64,000 bases of DNA from Sphaerosporella brunnea (lineage: Eukaryota > Ascomycota > Pezizomycetes > Pezizales > Pyronemataceae). The DNA lies in the NCBI GenBank assembly GCA_008704415.1, contig VXIS01000043.1, positions 62,001-126,000 on the forward strand, in the 5' to 3' direction. The notes under the pieces were generated by a model that searched no databases, was not told the DNA's origin, and worked only from the letters and a program-made list of their open reading frames with translations. The position numbers and the translations under genes were made by a program. Shown here in pieces: positions 45,991 to 57,479 of this stretch. Position 1 is the first letter of the stretch; each line of letters begins with the position of its first letter.

Positions 45991-46713
45991 GTTGCATCGT
46001 TATCCCGTAAAGAGCGCTGTATCTGATCGCCGCGTGGAATAGAGACCTCCAAGGGTTTATGTAGTGGCCCAACGCCACAGCCAGCAGCTCTGCTCTAGTA
46101 ACCGCATTCAGCTCGACAGCTAGATTATTCCGTGGCGAGCGGTCGGCGGATAACTTGTCCGGAGGCATGATTTTCCCACGAGTTGCTGGGTGCGGCGAGT
46201 GCAGTTCTGCGGCGGACGGCACGGCGGAGAGGCAAGAACTGGTGAGTACATACTTAGGTACTTTTGGACTCTAGACAAAGTAGAGTAGAGAAGAGTAAAA
46301 GGAGCCCGGATTTGCGGAAATAGGGGGAGCGTGGCCACACGGGTAGCCGATCGCGGTACGAAGTTAACGGGCGGATCATCGCGCTTCGGGAATGCCTATC
46401 TACGTGACATCTTAACGGTGATACAGCAACGCGCAGTTTTCCCACCAATCAACTCGCTCTTCTTGCTCATCACCCCGCAAAAGTTGCATGCATCCTTCTT
46501 CCCCACGAAAACGGACAACCCCATAAACGCTATATCCGGAGCTATGGTAGTCGCACATTTCGCTCATCCGGCGGGGTACGGCAGCGCGAAAGAACCATAA
46601 GATAGGCCTCACGACTCCTACCATTGACCACGAATCCACATCTCCCATCGCAACCATTCATCACCGCCCAAATTCCCTCGCCAAACGAACGTCTGCAGTC
46701 AATCCCCGCCGCC
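45991..46713. promoter_or_regulatory. divergent promoter of monooxygenase and dioxygenase genes
   Basis: A 723-bp spacer with several CGG/CCG triplets, the half-sites used by Zn2Cys6 factors. One ordered pair is CCG-N4-CGG at 46347-46356. No gene is supported in the spacer. Shared regulation is inferred from the arrangement. Confidence 0.45.
46347..46356. promoter_or_regulatory. candidate Zn2Cys6 site, CCG-N4-CGG
   Basis: CCGATCGCGG, an everted CCG/CGG pair with 4-nt spacing, 358 bp from either gene start. Such short motifs occur by chance, so this is only a candidate. Confidence 0.2.
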
Positions 46714-47808
46714 ATGGATCCCTCGCAAGTCAAGATCCCCCCGATGAAGGACCTGACTCCAGACAATATCACGCCCAACACGATCATCGTCAATTCGCAG
46801 GGCCCCGACAAGCGTCTGCAGTACCTGCTGGAGCGGCTGGTCACGCACCTGCACGACTTTGCGCGGGAGACGCGGTTGACGACCGAGGAGTGGATGGCGG
46901 GCATCCTCTTCCTGACGGCTGTGGGGCAGATCTGCTCGGACACACGACAGGTACGGCACCTCTCTCTCCACATCCATGCAAACCCTAGCTAACAGCCGCA
47001 GGAATTCATCCTCCTCTCGGACACCCTCGGCCTCTCCACTCTCGTCGAGAACATCAACCACCCGAAGCCGTCGAACGCAACTGAAGGCACAGTGCTCGGT
47101 CCCTTTCACACCGAAGACGCCGCCGAGTTCTCGCACGGAGACTCCATCTGCTCCGACGGGAAGGGCGAGATGTGTCTCGTGCGGTGCACACTGAAGGACA
47201 CGTCCGGCAGGCCGATCTCGGGGGCCTCAGTCGACATTTGGGAGACGGACGAGACGGGGCGGTACGACACACAATACGCGGACCGGGGACACCCAGATTG
47301 CCGGGGGATTCTGAAGACGGACTCGAACGGCGAGTTCTGGTTCAAGGCGGTGCGGCCCGTGCCGTATCCCATCCCGCACGATGGTCCTGTTGGAAAGCTG
47401 CTGGAGCGGCTGCACAGACACCCGTACCGGCCGAGCCACATGCACTTCCTGATTACCGCTGAGGGCTACGACACGCTGGTCACGTAAGCCACCTTCCACA
47501 TCTCCCTACCCCACACCTTCTAACTTTAAAGCAGCTCCCTCTACATCCGCGGCGACGCCTACGAAACCTCCGATGCCGTCTTCGGCGTCAAGTCCTCGCT
47601 AGTGATCGATATGGGCAAGGTGGGCGACGCGGCGGTGGCGGAGAAGTACAGCGTCAAGGCCGACGACTGGGCGATCAACTATGACTTTGTTCTGGTGACC
47701 GAGAAGGAGGCGGTGGAGCTCAAGAATAAGAATGCGCTCGAGGCGCTGAAGGCGTTGGGGTCGACTGCGACTATTGTTAATGGCCTACCCATGGCGGATG
47801 TGGATTAG
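46714..47808 (+). CDS. intradiol ring-cleavage dioxygenase (catechol/hydroxyquinol 1,2-dioxygenase)
   Basis: Exons 46714-46950, 47002-47483 and 47535-47808, giving 330 residues. An N-terminal dimerisation domain (LERLVTHLHDFARETRLTTE, EEWMAGILFLTAVGQICSD) precedes the catalytic beta-sandwich (TEGTVLGPFH, ASVDIWETDETGRYD). The four Fe(III) ligands of the family can be placed at Tyr167 (GRYD), Tyr201 (PVPYPIP), His225 and His227 (RPSHMHF). The enzyme opens an ortho-diol ring between the hydroxyls, giving a muconate or maleylacetate that enters the 3-oxoadipate pathway. Sequence alone does not separate catechol from hydroxyquinol specificity. The start is MDPSQ; upstream in-frame codons are non-ATG. 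Divergently paired with an FAD hydroxylase. Confidence 0.93.
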
Positions 47809-48293
47809 TTGAGGCTCCCTTGTTATGATATCGCGTTTGTTTGGTGGGGTGTTTGTGCCGCGCTGCAGCGGATTTGATATGGATGACAATGATACCTTGA
47901 AATTGATTGAATTCGTGAATGCTCCTGACCATCCTTGGCATCACCGGTGAACGGAAATCAGAAACATAGAGATCCTGCACCCTATATCCCGTACCATTCC
48001 AAACCTTCATGCTTGTTTACCGCATCTCAAAACTACCGCGTATACAGCGAGTGCTCCACCATGACCATCCAATCCAGTTCCCACACACCCACCTGTCGGA
48101 AAGCTGTAACAGGTAAATATTCCATCAGGCCTGGCTGTGTAGATGACCTTCACAGCAAGGGTTTTCGGCGGTAAATAGTTTCACCCCCGTCCGCGCGACC
48201 TCTAAGTCACGCACAAATGTACACGCGAGATCCGGGAGCCAGTCTGCACGAGACACAGAAAAGCAATCGCATTGTCTCCTCCCTCCCTCGCCG
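47809..48293. other. intergenic between convergent genes, 485 bp
   Basis: 3' regions of the dioxygenase and ctf8. No gene and no clear repeat. Confidence 0.5.
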
Positions 48294-48746
48294 CTAAAAA
48301 CTCCCCACGGGCTCCGGCCTCTGCGCAAAAACCAGTTTCCACCTAACAACCTCGACGATCTCCAGCTCCTCGCCATGCCACCTCTCCCTCTCACTCTCAC
48401 TCCCACTCTCCATCTCCATCTCCACCTCCATCTTCTCCGTCCTCCTGCGCAGCACGCCGAGCGGCGGCTCCGCCCTCCTCAGCTCGCCCGTCAAGCGCTG
48501 GTTCGCGCCGACATACATCCACACCTTTTTATTGCCGTCGCCAAAGTCGGGCGGGAACTCGAGTGTGCCGATCGACGTGGTGGTGGTGGCGGTGGTGGTG
48601 GGCGGAGAAATCGGGAAGTGGAAGCTGCCTTGCAGCTCCAGGAGCGCGGTGCCGAGGGGCGTGTGCAGGAGCGGCGGGAGTGGGTTGGGCGGGGATGTGC
48701 TGTTGGGAGGCGCGGCGGGTGAGAGGTGGAGCGGTATCGAGGGCAT
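48294..48746 (-). CDS. ctf8: Ctf8, subunit of the alternative clamp loader
   Basis: A single exon of 150 residues from ATG 48744-48746. The N-terminus is Pro-rich; the body has ALLELQGSFHFPIS, VWMYVGANQRLTGELRRAEP, PLGVLRRR, a Glu-rich insert, and a closing EIVEVVRWKLVFAQRPEPV, the signature end of Ctf8. Ctf8 joins Dcc1 and Ctf18 in the RFC-like complex that loads PCNA and supports sister-chromatid cohesion. Length fits fungal members. Confidence 0.88.
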   Translation of the reverse strand: MPSIPLHLSPAAPPNSTSPPNPLPPLLHTPLGTALLELQGSFHFPISPPTTTATTTTSIGTLEFPPDFGDGNKKVWMYVGANQRLTGELRRAEPPLGVLRRRTEKMEVEMEMESGSESERERWHGEELEIVEVVRWKLVFAQRPEPVGSF

Positions 48747-49013
48747 TTTGTGGTGATGTGATCGGGTGAAGTGAGGGCGCGATTTGGAGGACGCGGTGTG
48801 GCTAGGGTCGGGAAATGGAAACCGCGTAAAGTAGAGCAGGGGTCAGGCTCGGGGCGGCAGAAATGAAGGGAATAATGGCGAGGGAGAGCCAGCTGATGCT
48901 GTGGCCAATCTGGAGAAGCTACTAGTAGAAGAGGTCTTGGATAGTCCATTCATGCATCCAGCGTTCCGCCCTCGCGGCCAACGCGGAGATCATGCGCATC
49001 ACCGTACACTCGC
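48747..49013. other. ctf8 promoter side
   Basis: Short spacer between ctf8 and the foldback element; no gene. Confidence 0.4.
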
Positions 49014-49213
49014 GCGGCCGGAAAGGCCAGAAATCATGTGACTTCAGGGTTAGTGGTCGTTCCAACAGCGGCACCGCCAGTCCGCTTAAAACACATGTAT
49101 GATCAATCCCACATACAAACAAACGTTGTTATAGCCATTGCCTCCTCGCTGACCCTCGGGGTGCTCCGGAAACCTAACTCTGAAGCCACATGATTTCTGG
49201 GCTTTCCGGCCGC
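49014..49213. mobile_element. 200-bp MITE-like element
   Basis: 49014-49053 and 49174-49213 are inverted copies (GCGGCCGGAAAGSCCAGAAA, then TCATGTGRCTTCAGRGTTAG). Three mismatches, two of them transitions. The interior of 120 bp is non-coding. No clear target duplication. Confidence 0.75.
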
Positions 49214-51872
49214 GGGCCCCAGTAGATACATTTTCAGAGTTCCATCGTTACATTATGGTATTACATGCTTGAACAGATCATCCTTTCCCACATCAAAAAA
49301 AAAACGTCCAAACTACCCTCCCCTCTGGGGCTTTGCCCGGCGGATGCAGCGCCTAGGGAAAACCCACTCCACCGGACCGTAGAAAAACCTAGGCCGCCGC
49401 CACTTGCACCGGACTGCATCCAAGATTCAAAACGGAAGTCCAAACGTGTCATCGCTGAGATCGACACATCGACGCTTCAATTCAGGCGCAACCTTGTTTC
49501 GGGCACAAATACGCTCGCTACATTCGACCGTCAGAAAGACAAAACAGCGGCACAAACAGTGCAAAGACTTACCGCAACTTCACGGAATGCTTGAGAATCG
49601 GCTGTAGAAGCATCAACATTCCGTCAGCATAAACCATACGGAAGGTTCGTAGTTGACATTCCGCATCGTCAGCGCATATATATATCATATATAATGGCGG
49701 CGATGGTATGTATCACCTGACGTGATAAACGCTACAACCTCATGCGGCCGGAAATCCTCCAGATGTTGAACCGTTTTGCTACACCATACAAGGGCCGCAC
49801 GCATAACCTTCGTCGAGTCGACCAACAGTTTCCAAGGCACTTTCCCTGGACACTTCGAGAAACCCATACTTCAGCTCAGAATTTCCGTGCACGATGATAT
49901 CGTCAAATCGGGGGGCCGACTCGTCTGCAGAGCGACCCAGGTCGTCCAACTGCTTTACCGACGTCGATTCGACTTCACCGCATTTCACAACGAAACCGAG
50001 TTTGAGCAAAAGTTTGTCGATGAATGGGGCCCGCAGGACATCGTAGGTGCGTTTCCGACCTAGATGTCATGGCTATGTTCCGTGTTGACGTGCTCTGCTC
50101 CGCTTACCGCTCCTTAAGGTATCAAGGTCCATATCTCCCATACAAAAGATGTCCATGCACGTCAGTTGTGAGGCCAACAACTCTTGCGGGTTTAGCGCAA
50201 CCGCGCATTGAAAAGACGAAATTTGTCGCCCGGTTACGGGTACGGCAGGTAAATCCAAGGAACACAGGCTTAAGACTCAGCAGCAACAGCTGGAAGCTTC
50301 GGTATTTGAACCAATAGGTACGCTCCATTCCACTCATCGCAGTTTCTATACCCTTCTCAGTATGATTTGCACATTCCCGATCTTTCCTGGCCATGGTTAC
50401 CTATAACAGGTACATGCAACAGTATGGCTAGGGACACCTCTGGTAAATTTGTATGCAGCAAAGGGCTTAGATGCCCATCTTTTTTGCTAGCGTTGGGCTA
50501 ATATATGCGTACGTACCCCTGTAAGGATCCTCCACTTAAGAGCACTACGGTCTCGGCGATTTTGTGTGGGAAATAAGAACAAATCCGGGAAAATTTTTGT
50601 ATAGTGCCAGGGGCCCAGCTAGCCAGAGTTCCACGGAAAGTGTCGCCGTCGAGGAATCACCTTGCCTTCGACTCTACCTTTGGTCTATCTATAATGCTTT
50701 TGTTGCCCGCCGGAGAAAGTTTTGTTGCCCCGCGCGGGGCATCACAGGCCATCACTTACGGCAATCTCTTGGAGTAAGACTATGCGCCCCGACCCATCCT
50801 TATAGACGGAGTCGACTGTAATATGCCCTCGCAGCCGCGAGGACGCTGCACCGCAGATTAACCAGGGGAATTACCAGATGAGTTTAGCGACAGAATTTGC
50901 GTTGGGGATAATCGATTGCGTGGGGTAAGGGTGAGGATTAGTGGTTAAGGTCAGTATTTGTTCTATCCTCCTGGCGACCGACTGGCGGCCGAGCAAACAG
51001 TCGACCAAAGCACCGCAAAAGCACAACACAGCCACGTACAGGGTGGCTCAAAATGTCGAATCTACCGTAGGTAGTAGGTACTCATCTCAGATATGTTCCC
51101 AAATCTTTAGAACAATCGGAGGCCAGTCAGAGCCCCGTGTGGGCTCGTCACCGGGTCCACATCTCGAAGCTGTGGATATAACCGCCCTAAAATTTCGCAA
51201 AGGCGACCTTCTGTGATGAGTTTTTTTTTTCTACGATCCTCTATCACAGGGCGTTGGAGTTACTGTTGAATACCAATATCTGTTTGCTCGGCGGACTTGG
51301 CCAGTTGGTCGGCGGTACTGTTTGCTCGGCAGGATAGAACATATTTTACAGGATGTGCCGGAAATCCAAATGCCGGGGGTGTGTGAGTGATGGACTGTGT
51401 ATCCGTGTAGCTGTAGGCAGCGAAACTTGAAGCTGCTCGCCTGGCGGCGGCGGAGTGACACTTATTTCCTGCCTGCCAGAACATGCTTTTGATATCGTTC
51501 GGCCCGGACGCTAAATCACGTTCACATGATTCCCAATCTCAGGCGTGTCGGGGATAGTTACTTCGTAACTGGGGGGTGGAAGAAAACGTCTGTGGCGTAG
51601 TGCCGCCTCCGCTTCCCTGCCTTCAATAAGGACAACCGATCTAGCTCAGCACACAAATATCAAGCCTCCCGACCCCGTAATAGCAACTTCTCATGCTGCA
51701 AAAGTCCCCAACACACAGATCACGCCTGCTATCTGTGCGGTCGAAGCTGTGCACTGAGTTGGAGACGGTGCTGGATTTTCCGTTGAGTTGCGCCTCAACA
51801 TGCAGCTGACCCTATACCGACGCCACCGCAGCCACGCTCGGTAGATTTTTCGCGGAAATGCAGGCAGTGTTC

Positions 51873-51945
51873 CTGATAGCCGGCCCAAAAAGCCCGGCTG
51901 TCTCAAAATCACGACGGGCTGGCTGCCGGGCTGCCAAGCACTTTC
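51873..51945. repeat. GGCTGGC-type dispersed repeat
   Basis: AGCCGGCCCAAAAAGCCCGG followed by GGGCTGGCTGCCGGGCTGCC; the two halves are partly complementary. Same motif family as 3.2, 27.5, 28.8 and 30.6 kb. Confidence 0.55.
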
Positions 51946-52056
51946 GGCTGCGGTGAACTTGTCATGCAACCAGCAGTTTGACCTGGTTACGTCGTAAACG
52001 GAAGAGTGTTTCTGTGTAGCTGTTGCTCCATTCCCCAGATCCTTGCATCCGCTGGA

Positions 52057-52110
52057 AGCCCGCCAGCCAGCCCGCCCGTCTTTCGATCAGCCCAACGGGC
52101 GGGCTGGCTA
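52057..52110. repeat. GGCTGGC-type palindromic repeat
   Basis: AGCCCGCCAGCCAGCCCGCC and GGGCGGGCTGGCTA form an inverted pair around TCTTTCGATCAGCCCAAC; a hairpin-forming member of the same family, 110 bp from the previous one. Confidence 0.6.
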
Positions 52111-53781
52111 TTTGTTGGGAATACTGCATGCAGGTACCTAGCAGTCGTTAAACTGGACGGATGGATTTCTAGTCTATGAGAGGACGGTTGTTCGCATGAC
52201 TTTCTGCCAGGGTGATAATCGGTGATCAGTTACTATGGTACTCTCGGCCCGGAATGCTCTGGAAAGCTCCCCGAGGGCATAATTGACCTGCCCGAGTCGC
52301 ACATGTGCAGCAATTCCGAGCCTACATTCAAACTGCTTAGCCGCAAGCTCCCACCGGTGCCGCTTTCGCCGCCCCGCTGCCAAATGATTTCCCGTGATCA
52401 GGCTTTGCAGATAGGTGAGCGAGCGCACCAGGAGCGCTAGGAAGAATAGAACAAGAAGGCGGTCGAGGTTACGCCTGAACCGGAGTACTGAGCTCGCAAC
52501 AAAATTGGTCTTGGGCGGCAAACCTGCCGGCAGTACTGGCTTGTTCAAAGTGAGTGAGCGCATCCCTCCTTCCCGCAACGAGGCGCGGAGTCACTATTGA
52601 GCCGATCGATTCTTGCGCCGGCGTGAAGAATAACACAGTGTTGGGACCGTGTGTTCACAATTCCAGCTGCTTTGTGCGCATAGTTGCGCGTGCGCGGAAG
52701 CTCGACTCTAGTTTTGACAGCTTCGGGATTCGGCATATGAGACGGAGTTACCTAGAGGACAGCGGCGTGATCTCCGACGACCTGGGTGCGCCTTGCGAGC
52801 CCAGCGATGGCTTTTGTCGCGGGCGAATTGGTGATGCGTCGAAGTCGAGATGTCGGTGATGTGTAGGTCTTGCCAGCCAAACGATGCTCCCCCCTCGCGA
52901 GAAGGCAGCCAGCCTGTCTTTCGCTGCCACTTCGCTATCGAGCCTTGCTGACTCTCCTTCCCCTCGTTCGATCCATCCATCCATCCCCGCCCATCCCCAA
53001 ACCCCAAACCCCCCCCCCCCCCAATCCTGACAGCGATCCTTCGCTCCTGCCCCGCTGCTTAAATACTGGGCGGACCGCTCTCAGCCACGGTTGTAAAGTC
53101 TCTTATTCATAAGGTTTGCCACCGCCCCTCACCCTTCGCTCCTCATCCCCCACCGCCTTGAAGCACGTGGTTTGCGGTTATCTCGAAGATCTGTCCGCTA
53201 GCGAGCAGAACCCTCGTGTTCTCGTTCCCCGCAACCACAGCCTTACTGTGATCAACCACCACCACCACCACCATCGTCGATCGAAGCCAACGCAGCGGTT
53301 TCGCTGGCCGTTTTGTCTCGCTGCCAGTCTTGTCGTGGTGTATTCGCTCCATACATACTGCCTTTCCTCCTCGTGAGCCTAGTGGGGCGCAGGCGCAGTT
53401 TGCATGTGCTGATCACGTTTCATCCTCCATCAGACTCCGTCACCACTCCTTCGTCGCCTTCGCTGTCGCCATCCGTCTGCCGGGCGCATCTTCTTTCGTA
53501 GTCAGCTTCTCCTGAGCTTGTCTCCCATCACACAACCAACCCCTCACCGCTTGCCAGGGGTTGAGTAAGATTCCCTTCCTACCTTACCCCCCCCCCCCCC
53601 GCCGTTTCTTTATTTGGACTCGTTACCCCGCTGAGCCCCGGAGCTCCCTCCATCTCACGGCCCCACCCATCCCCCATCAACCCACTTCCATCGCTTCATC
53701 GCGACTATATTCGACTCGGCACGCCTGGGGAGCCCTACGAGATCCGCCGTCGTAAGCTCACCGAATCCTCCGTTTCGAATC

Positions 53782-55713
53782 ATGGACGCTTCGGGACATG
53801 ATGCCTCCCAGCCAGGGAGCCATCGTAACTCTTTAAACCCTCACCAGTTCGCGCAATATTCGTCTGGGGAATACGACTCCTTATCGCCGCAGTACGATCC
53901 TCGTTTCAAAGAAGTCAAACAGGAACCAGGCCTGGCACTGCCGGAGAATCACCACCCCACCCATCAATTCGGCGATTATCCACTCTACTCGGCTGCCGAC
54001 GATTTTGCGTACGGAAGCAACATCCCTACGTCAGGCGCGACCGTCAATCCCTCCGAACTCGCAGTGATGGACGCGAATGCTGGAATCTCGCCGGCGCACC
54101 ATCGTGCGTCGTCGCTTCAACTCGACAACCAGCACGACTCGCCGGTCAGTCAACAGGCTTACCTGTCGGCCGCCTCCCAACCCCCCACTTCTGGCTACGA
54201 ATGGGAATCGGTGTTTGCGCGCTCGGGGGAATGGGGCCATCGTCGGGCTCCCAGCGAATACTCGGATATCTCGTCCGCAGCACCGAGTCCGTACCTCGCA
54301 ACCGAGGACTTCGGCCCGCCATCCCCGATGCTGAGGGGACAGTACCAGGGGACAGGACCGATGCAGGATCTCCTGAACAGTCCAGGGGACGCATTCGGGA
54401 TGGAAGCGTTTACGCTGTCGGACGACCACCCTTCTCCCCACATTCCCTCGGCATACCACAGCAAGGCAAATAGCCCTTATCTGGGGCCTCAGGAAAACCA
54501 GACTCTTGGCCCCATACCGCCGATTACTGTCGGAAACGCCATGGGCTTGATGGGACCCCCTCCCCCACCTGGACACGGAGGCCCAATACTGGGATTGGGC
54601 ATCGGGGAAGACACGGCTGCCCCTCGTATCGATATATCCTTTGCGCCGCCTCAACGGCAACCTACGTTTCCAGGAAAGCCGGGAATGCTTCCTGATAGCG
54701 AAGCGCTGAGCCCTCCTCCAAAGTGTACGTGACACGACAAGTCAGTAGAATCTGTACTGACCATCGCAGCCCCACGCAGACAGAGGAGTAAATCCGATCC
54801 CTACGCCAATGGATCCGGCGGCATTATAATTCGACCCATGAGTTCTCAGCCTGGATCTCGCGGAACCAGTCCCGTGCGAGGACGGCCCAGGGGGGACTCG
54901 TTGAGCCCGCAGCATGCGGAACGATCGACCAGCACCTCATCCAGGATGTCTCGACGATCGTCCACCAACTCCATGCCCAACCGCGACTACATCCTAGAGT
55001 TAGCACACCCCAACCGCCCCGGGTCTACGGCGGGCGACAACAAGCGCGTGCAAAAACACCCGGCTACGTTCCAGTGCACCCTTTGCCCCAAGCGTTTCAC
55101 CCGCGCATACAACCTCCGTTCCCATCTCCGCACCCACACGGACGAGCGACCCTTCGTCTGCACGATATGCGGCAAAGCCTTCGCACGCCAGCACGACCGA
55201 AAACGCCACGAAGGGCTGCACTCGGGAGAAAAGAAGTTTGTCTGCCGCGGCACTCTGAAAGCCGGGGGGGTGTGGGGCTGCGGGCGTAGATTCGCACGCG
55301 CAGACGCTCTGGGGCGCCACTTCCGCTCGGAAGCTGGAAGAGTTTGCATCCGCCCGCTGCTCGACGAGGAAACCGCGGAGCGGCAGAGGATGCAGATGCA
55401 GTCTGTTCCCTCACAGGGCATGGGGATGGACACCACCGACGTCGGCGGCATCGCCTTCCCCACCGCGCTGCTTGAGCAGTATCCAGCGCTCGCCACGATC
55501 GGCTGGAACACCATGACAGATACGGGCGGGGACTATGACGACGGCGATGGAGGGTTCGATGCCAGTGGGAATGAGTATGATGACGGCGGAAGCGTTAGCG
55601 GTGGCAGCGCGATGGGCAGCAATCGCAACAGCTACGATGGCGGGGGCTGGGCGCAGGTTGAAGACCAGGGGTGGAACAGCGATACGGGGGATGGCACGCA
55701 TTTCCGGCAATGA
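53782..55713 (+). CDS. crz1: Crz1/CrzA-type calcineurin-responsive zinc-finger transcription factor
   Basis: Exons 53782-54724 and 54770-55713, giving 628 residues. The first exon is a long disordered Ser/Pro/Gln-rich region with phospho-type motifs and a PxIxIS calcineurin-docking-like site, PRIDIS at 281-286. The second exon has an Arg/Ser linker and the zinc fingers: two C2H2 fingers from about 415 ([40 protein letters not shown]) and a third, variant finger ([15 protein letters not shown]). This order and sequence are typical of Crz1. In the family, Ca2+-activated calcineurin dephosphorylates the protein, which enters the nucleus and induces cell-wall and ion-homeostasis genes. A Gly/Asp-rich C-terminus closes the protein. 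Long pyrimidine-rich upstream region. Confidence 0.92.
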
Positions 55714-56210
55714 CGATGATTTCTCACTCCCTCGTCGTTTTTCATATTTTCTTTTCTTGATTGGTGGTTAATATTGTCACCTACGTCCTTTCGTCCACCG
55801 TTGGGCAGTTGGGGTATAAAGGTCGGATCGGATCGAGCGGGGTTTTTTTGGTTTGCGTTTGCGGGCGGATGGCTTGACGAATTTTTTTTTTTTTTATTCC
55901 CTTGATTATTTTTTTGGACTCTGATTCTAAGGTGTGCGTGGTGCTTCATAGAGGGTTGCATGTAGCCTTGGTATTGGTTACGGCCGTTTTTTTCTTTTTT
56001 CTTTTTTCTTCCGTACTGTCGATATGACTGTGAATTGATACTTCTTCACACCAGTTGGCTCTATCCACATTTCTGGTTTCTGAGCAACCCCAGTCATACT
56101 CTATTCTATCCAATTGACTCGGATCGTGAGGTACTCTTCTGTTACGGCTGGATTGTAAAATTACGAAACAATTCCTGCATCCCCAGTAACTCTACTCCAA
56201 ATCTATGCGT
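55714..56210. other. intergenic between convergent genes, 497 bp
   Basis: T-rich 3' region (T runs at 55840, 55882-55894 and 55987) and no gene. Confidence 0.5.
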
Positions 56211-57167
56211 CTAATTCTTAACCTCCTTCTCCTCCTTCTCCTCCCCGTTCAGCAGCGCCCTCTTGACCTCCTCCTTCTCCCTCTCCTCGGCCCACCTGGG
56301 CCTCAACAGCTCAAACCCCTCAGTGGTGCGTCCATACGTGATGCCGCCCAAGCGACTAACGGGCCTCAAGACGGCGGGGTCGACGACGCCGTCCCTCAGC
56401 GCGTCCTCGGCGACATGCAGCCTGACGCCCTCCAGGATGACGAGGGAGCCGGTCTTCCTGCCGTCGCGGGGGCTGGTCCAGACGTGCTCGGCGACGAGGC
56501 GGGCCTCGACGGCGAACCTGCTCTCGGCGACTCTGGGCGGGGCGACGACGTCGCTGGGGCGCGGCGACAGGCCGGCGAGGCGCCACTCGTCGACGTCGGC
56601 GGGCGCGTCGACGGCGCAGGCGTTGGCGGCGTGCGCGAAGTCCTCCGAGACGATGCTGACGGTGCACTCGCGGGTGGCGCGCAGGTTCGCGCACGTGTCC
56701 TTCTCTCCACCGGTGCCGGCCGAGAAGCCGAGCGTGAAGATCGGCGGGTCGTGGCTGGCGAGCGAGAAGTACGAGAACGGCGCCAGGTTGCGCGTGCCCG
56801 TCGCCGAGACCGTCGACACGAACCCGATCGGCCGCGGGATGATCGCCGACACGAGCAGCTTGTAGTTTTCGCCCGTCGTGCGCGCCGGGCTGGATGGGTC
56901 GATGCTGAGGGTTTTGTGCCCGGGGGCAGTGCTGGAGGAGGAGGAGGAGGAGGAGGAGGAGGAGGAGGAAGAAGGCGTGCCCGCCGTCCACGACGGCGAC
57001 GGCGCTTGCGTCAGCGTGAAGCCGTTGTGCGCCGTGTTGAATTGTGGCCGCGAGGCTTGGAGGGTTGCAAAGTCTGGGTGGTGCGACATCTTTGTGGGTC
57101 CGTTTTGGGGGCTGGTTGTGGTGATGGTTCGGATCGTGATGCGGGGAAGTCGGGTTGAGAAGCGCAT
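56211..57167 (-). CDS. flavin-reductase-like (FMN split-barrel) protein
   Basis: A single exon of 318 residues from ATG 57165-57167. The first 25 residues are basic and Thr/Ile-rich, a possible mitochondrial signal. A poly-serine run (about 66-79) comes from a GGA/TCC trinucleotide repeat at 56935-56970. The core matches the flavin-reductase-like FMN-binding split barrel: YKLLVSAIIPRPIGFVSTVS, NLAPFSYFSLASHDPPIFTL, CTVSIVSEDFAHAANACAVD and a closing GGITYGRTTEGFELLRPRW. The family binds FMN and reduces flavins or related substrates; the exact reaction is not known. GC-rich codon use gives long shadow frames on the other strand. Confidence 0.85.
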   Translation of the reverse strand: MRFSTRLPRITIRTITTTSPQNGPTKMSHHPDFATLQASRPQFNTAHNGFTLTQAPSPSWTAGTPSSSSSSSSSSSSSSTAPGHKTLSIDPSSPARTTGENYKLLVSAIIPRPIGFVSTVSATGTRNLAPFSYFSLASHDPPIFTLGFSAGTGGEKDTCANLRATRECTVSIVSEDFAHAANACAVDAPADVDEWRLAGLSPRPSDVVAPPRVAESRFAVEARLVAEHVWTSPRDGRKTGSLVILEGVRLHVAEDALRDGVVDPAVLRPVSRLGGITYGRTTEGFELLRPRWAEEREKEEVKRALLNGEEKEEKEVKN

Positions 57168-57479
57168 GGTGAAGGAAGCATCGGAGTTGCAGTTGGCGTC
57201 ATCGGAGCCGAACGGTCACGGCTCTACCCGGACCTGCGGGGCCGGCGGAGATAAAGCCTCACGACCGGACATCTCGGTTATTTGGTGCTATCAACAGCAT
57301 CATCACCGATCACCCTTATTCCTACATCCGACGCATCCACCTCTACTCTCCTCTGAGAACACACTCACTGGGTTATCACCGCGGCGCTGAAGCAAACGAA
57401 ACAAAAAGAAAAAAGAAAAAAGAAAAAGAAACGAAAAGAAAGGAAAATAAAAATCAACCAAACACCAAAACAGTCTAGT
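57168..57479. other. intergenic, 312 bp
   Basis: Promoter side of the flavin-reductase-like gene and 3' side of gut2; an A/G-rich tract at 57393-57455; no gene. Confidence 0.5.

Larger units (their letters stand above)
49214..53781. other. gene-poor 4.6 kb region and crz1 promoter
   Basis: No gene could be supported; frames are under 135 codons and unrecognised. Contents: a TATATATATCATATATAA stretch at 49677-49694, GGCTGGC-type repeats at 51873-51945 and 52057-52110, and from 52970 a pyrimidine-rich tract with C runs (53010-53023, 53588-53600), likely the promoter and long leader of the crz1-like gene. Confidence 0.45.

Noticed and set aside
56205..57158. 317-codon open frame on the plus strand
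   Set aside because: Antisense to the flavin-reductase-like gene; composition is biased (Arg/Gly/Asp) with no family resemblance.
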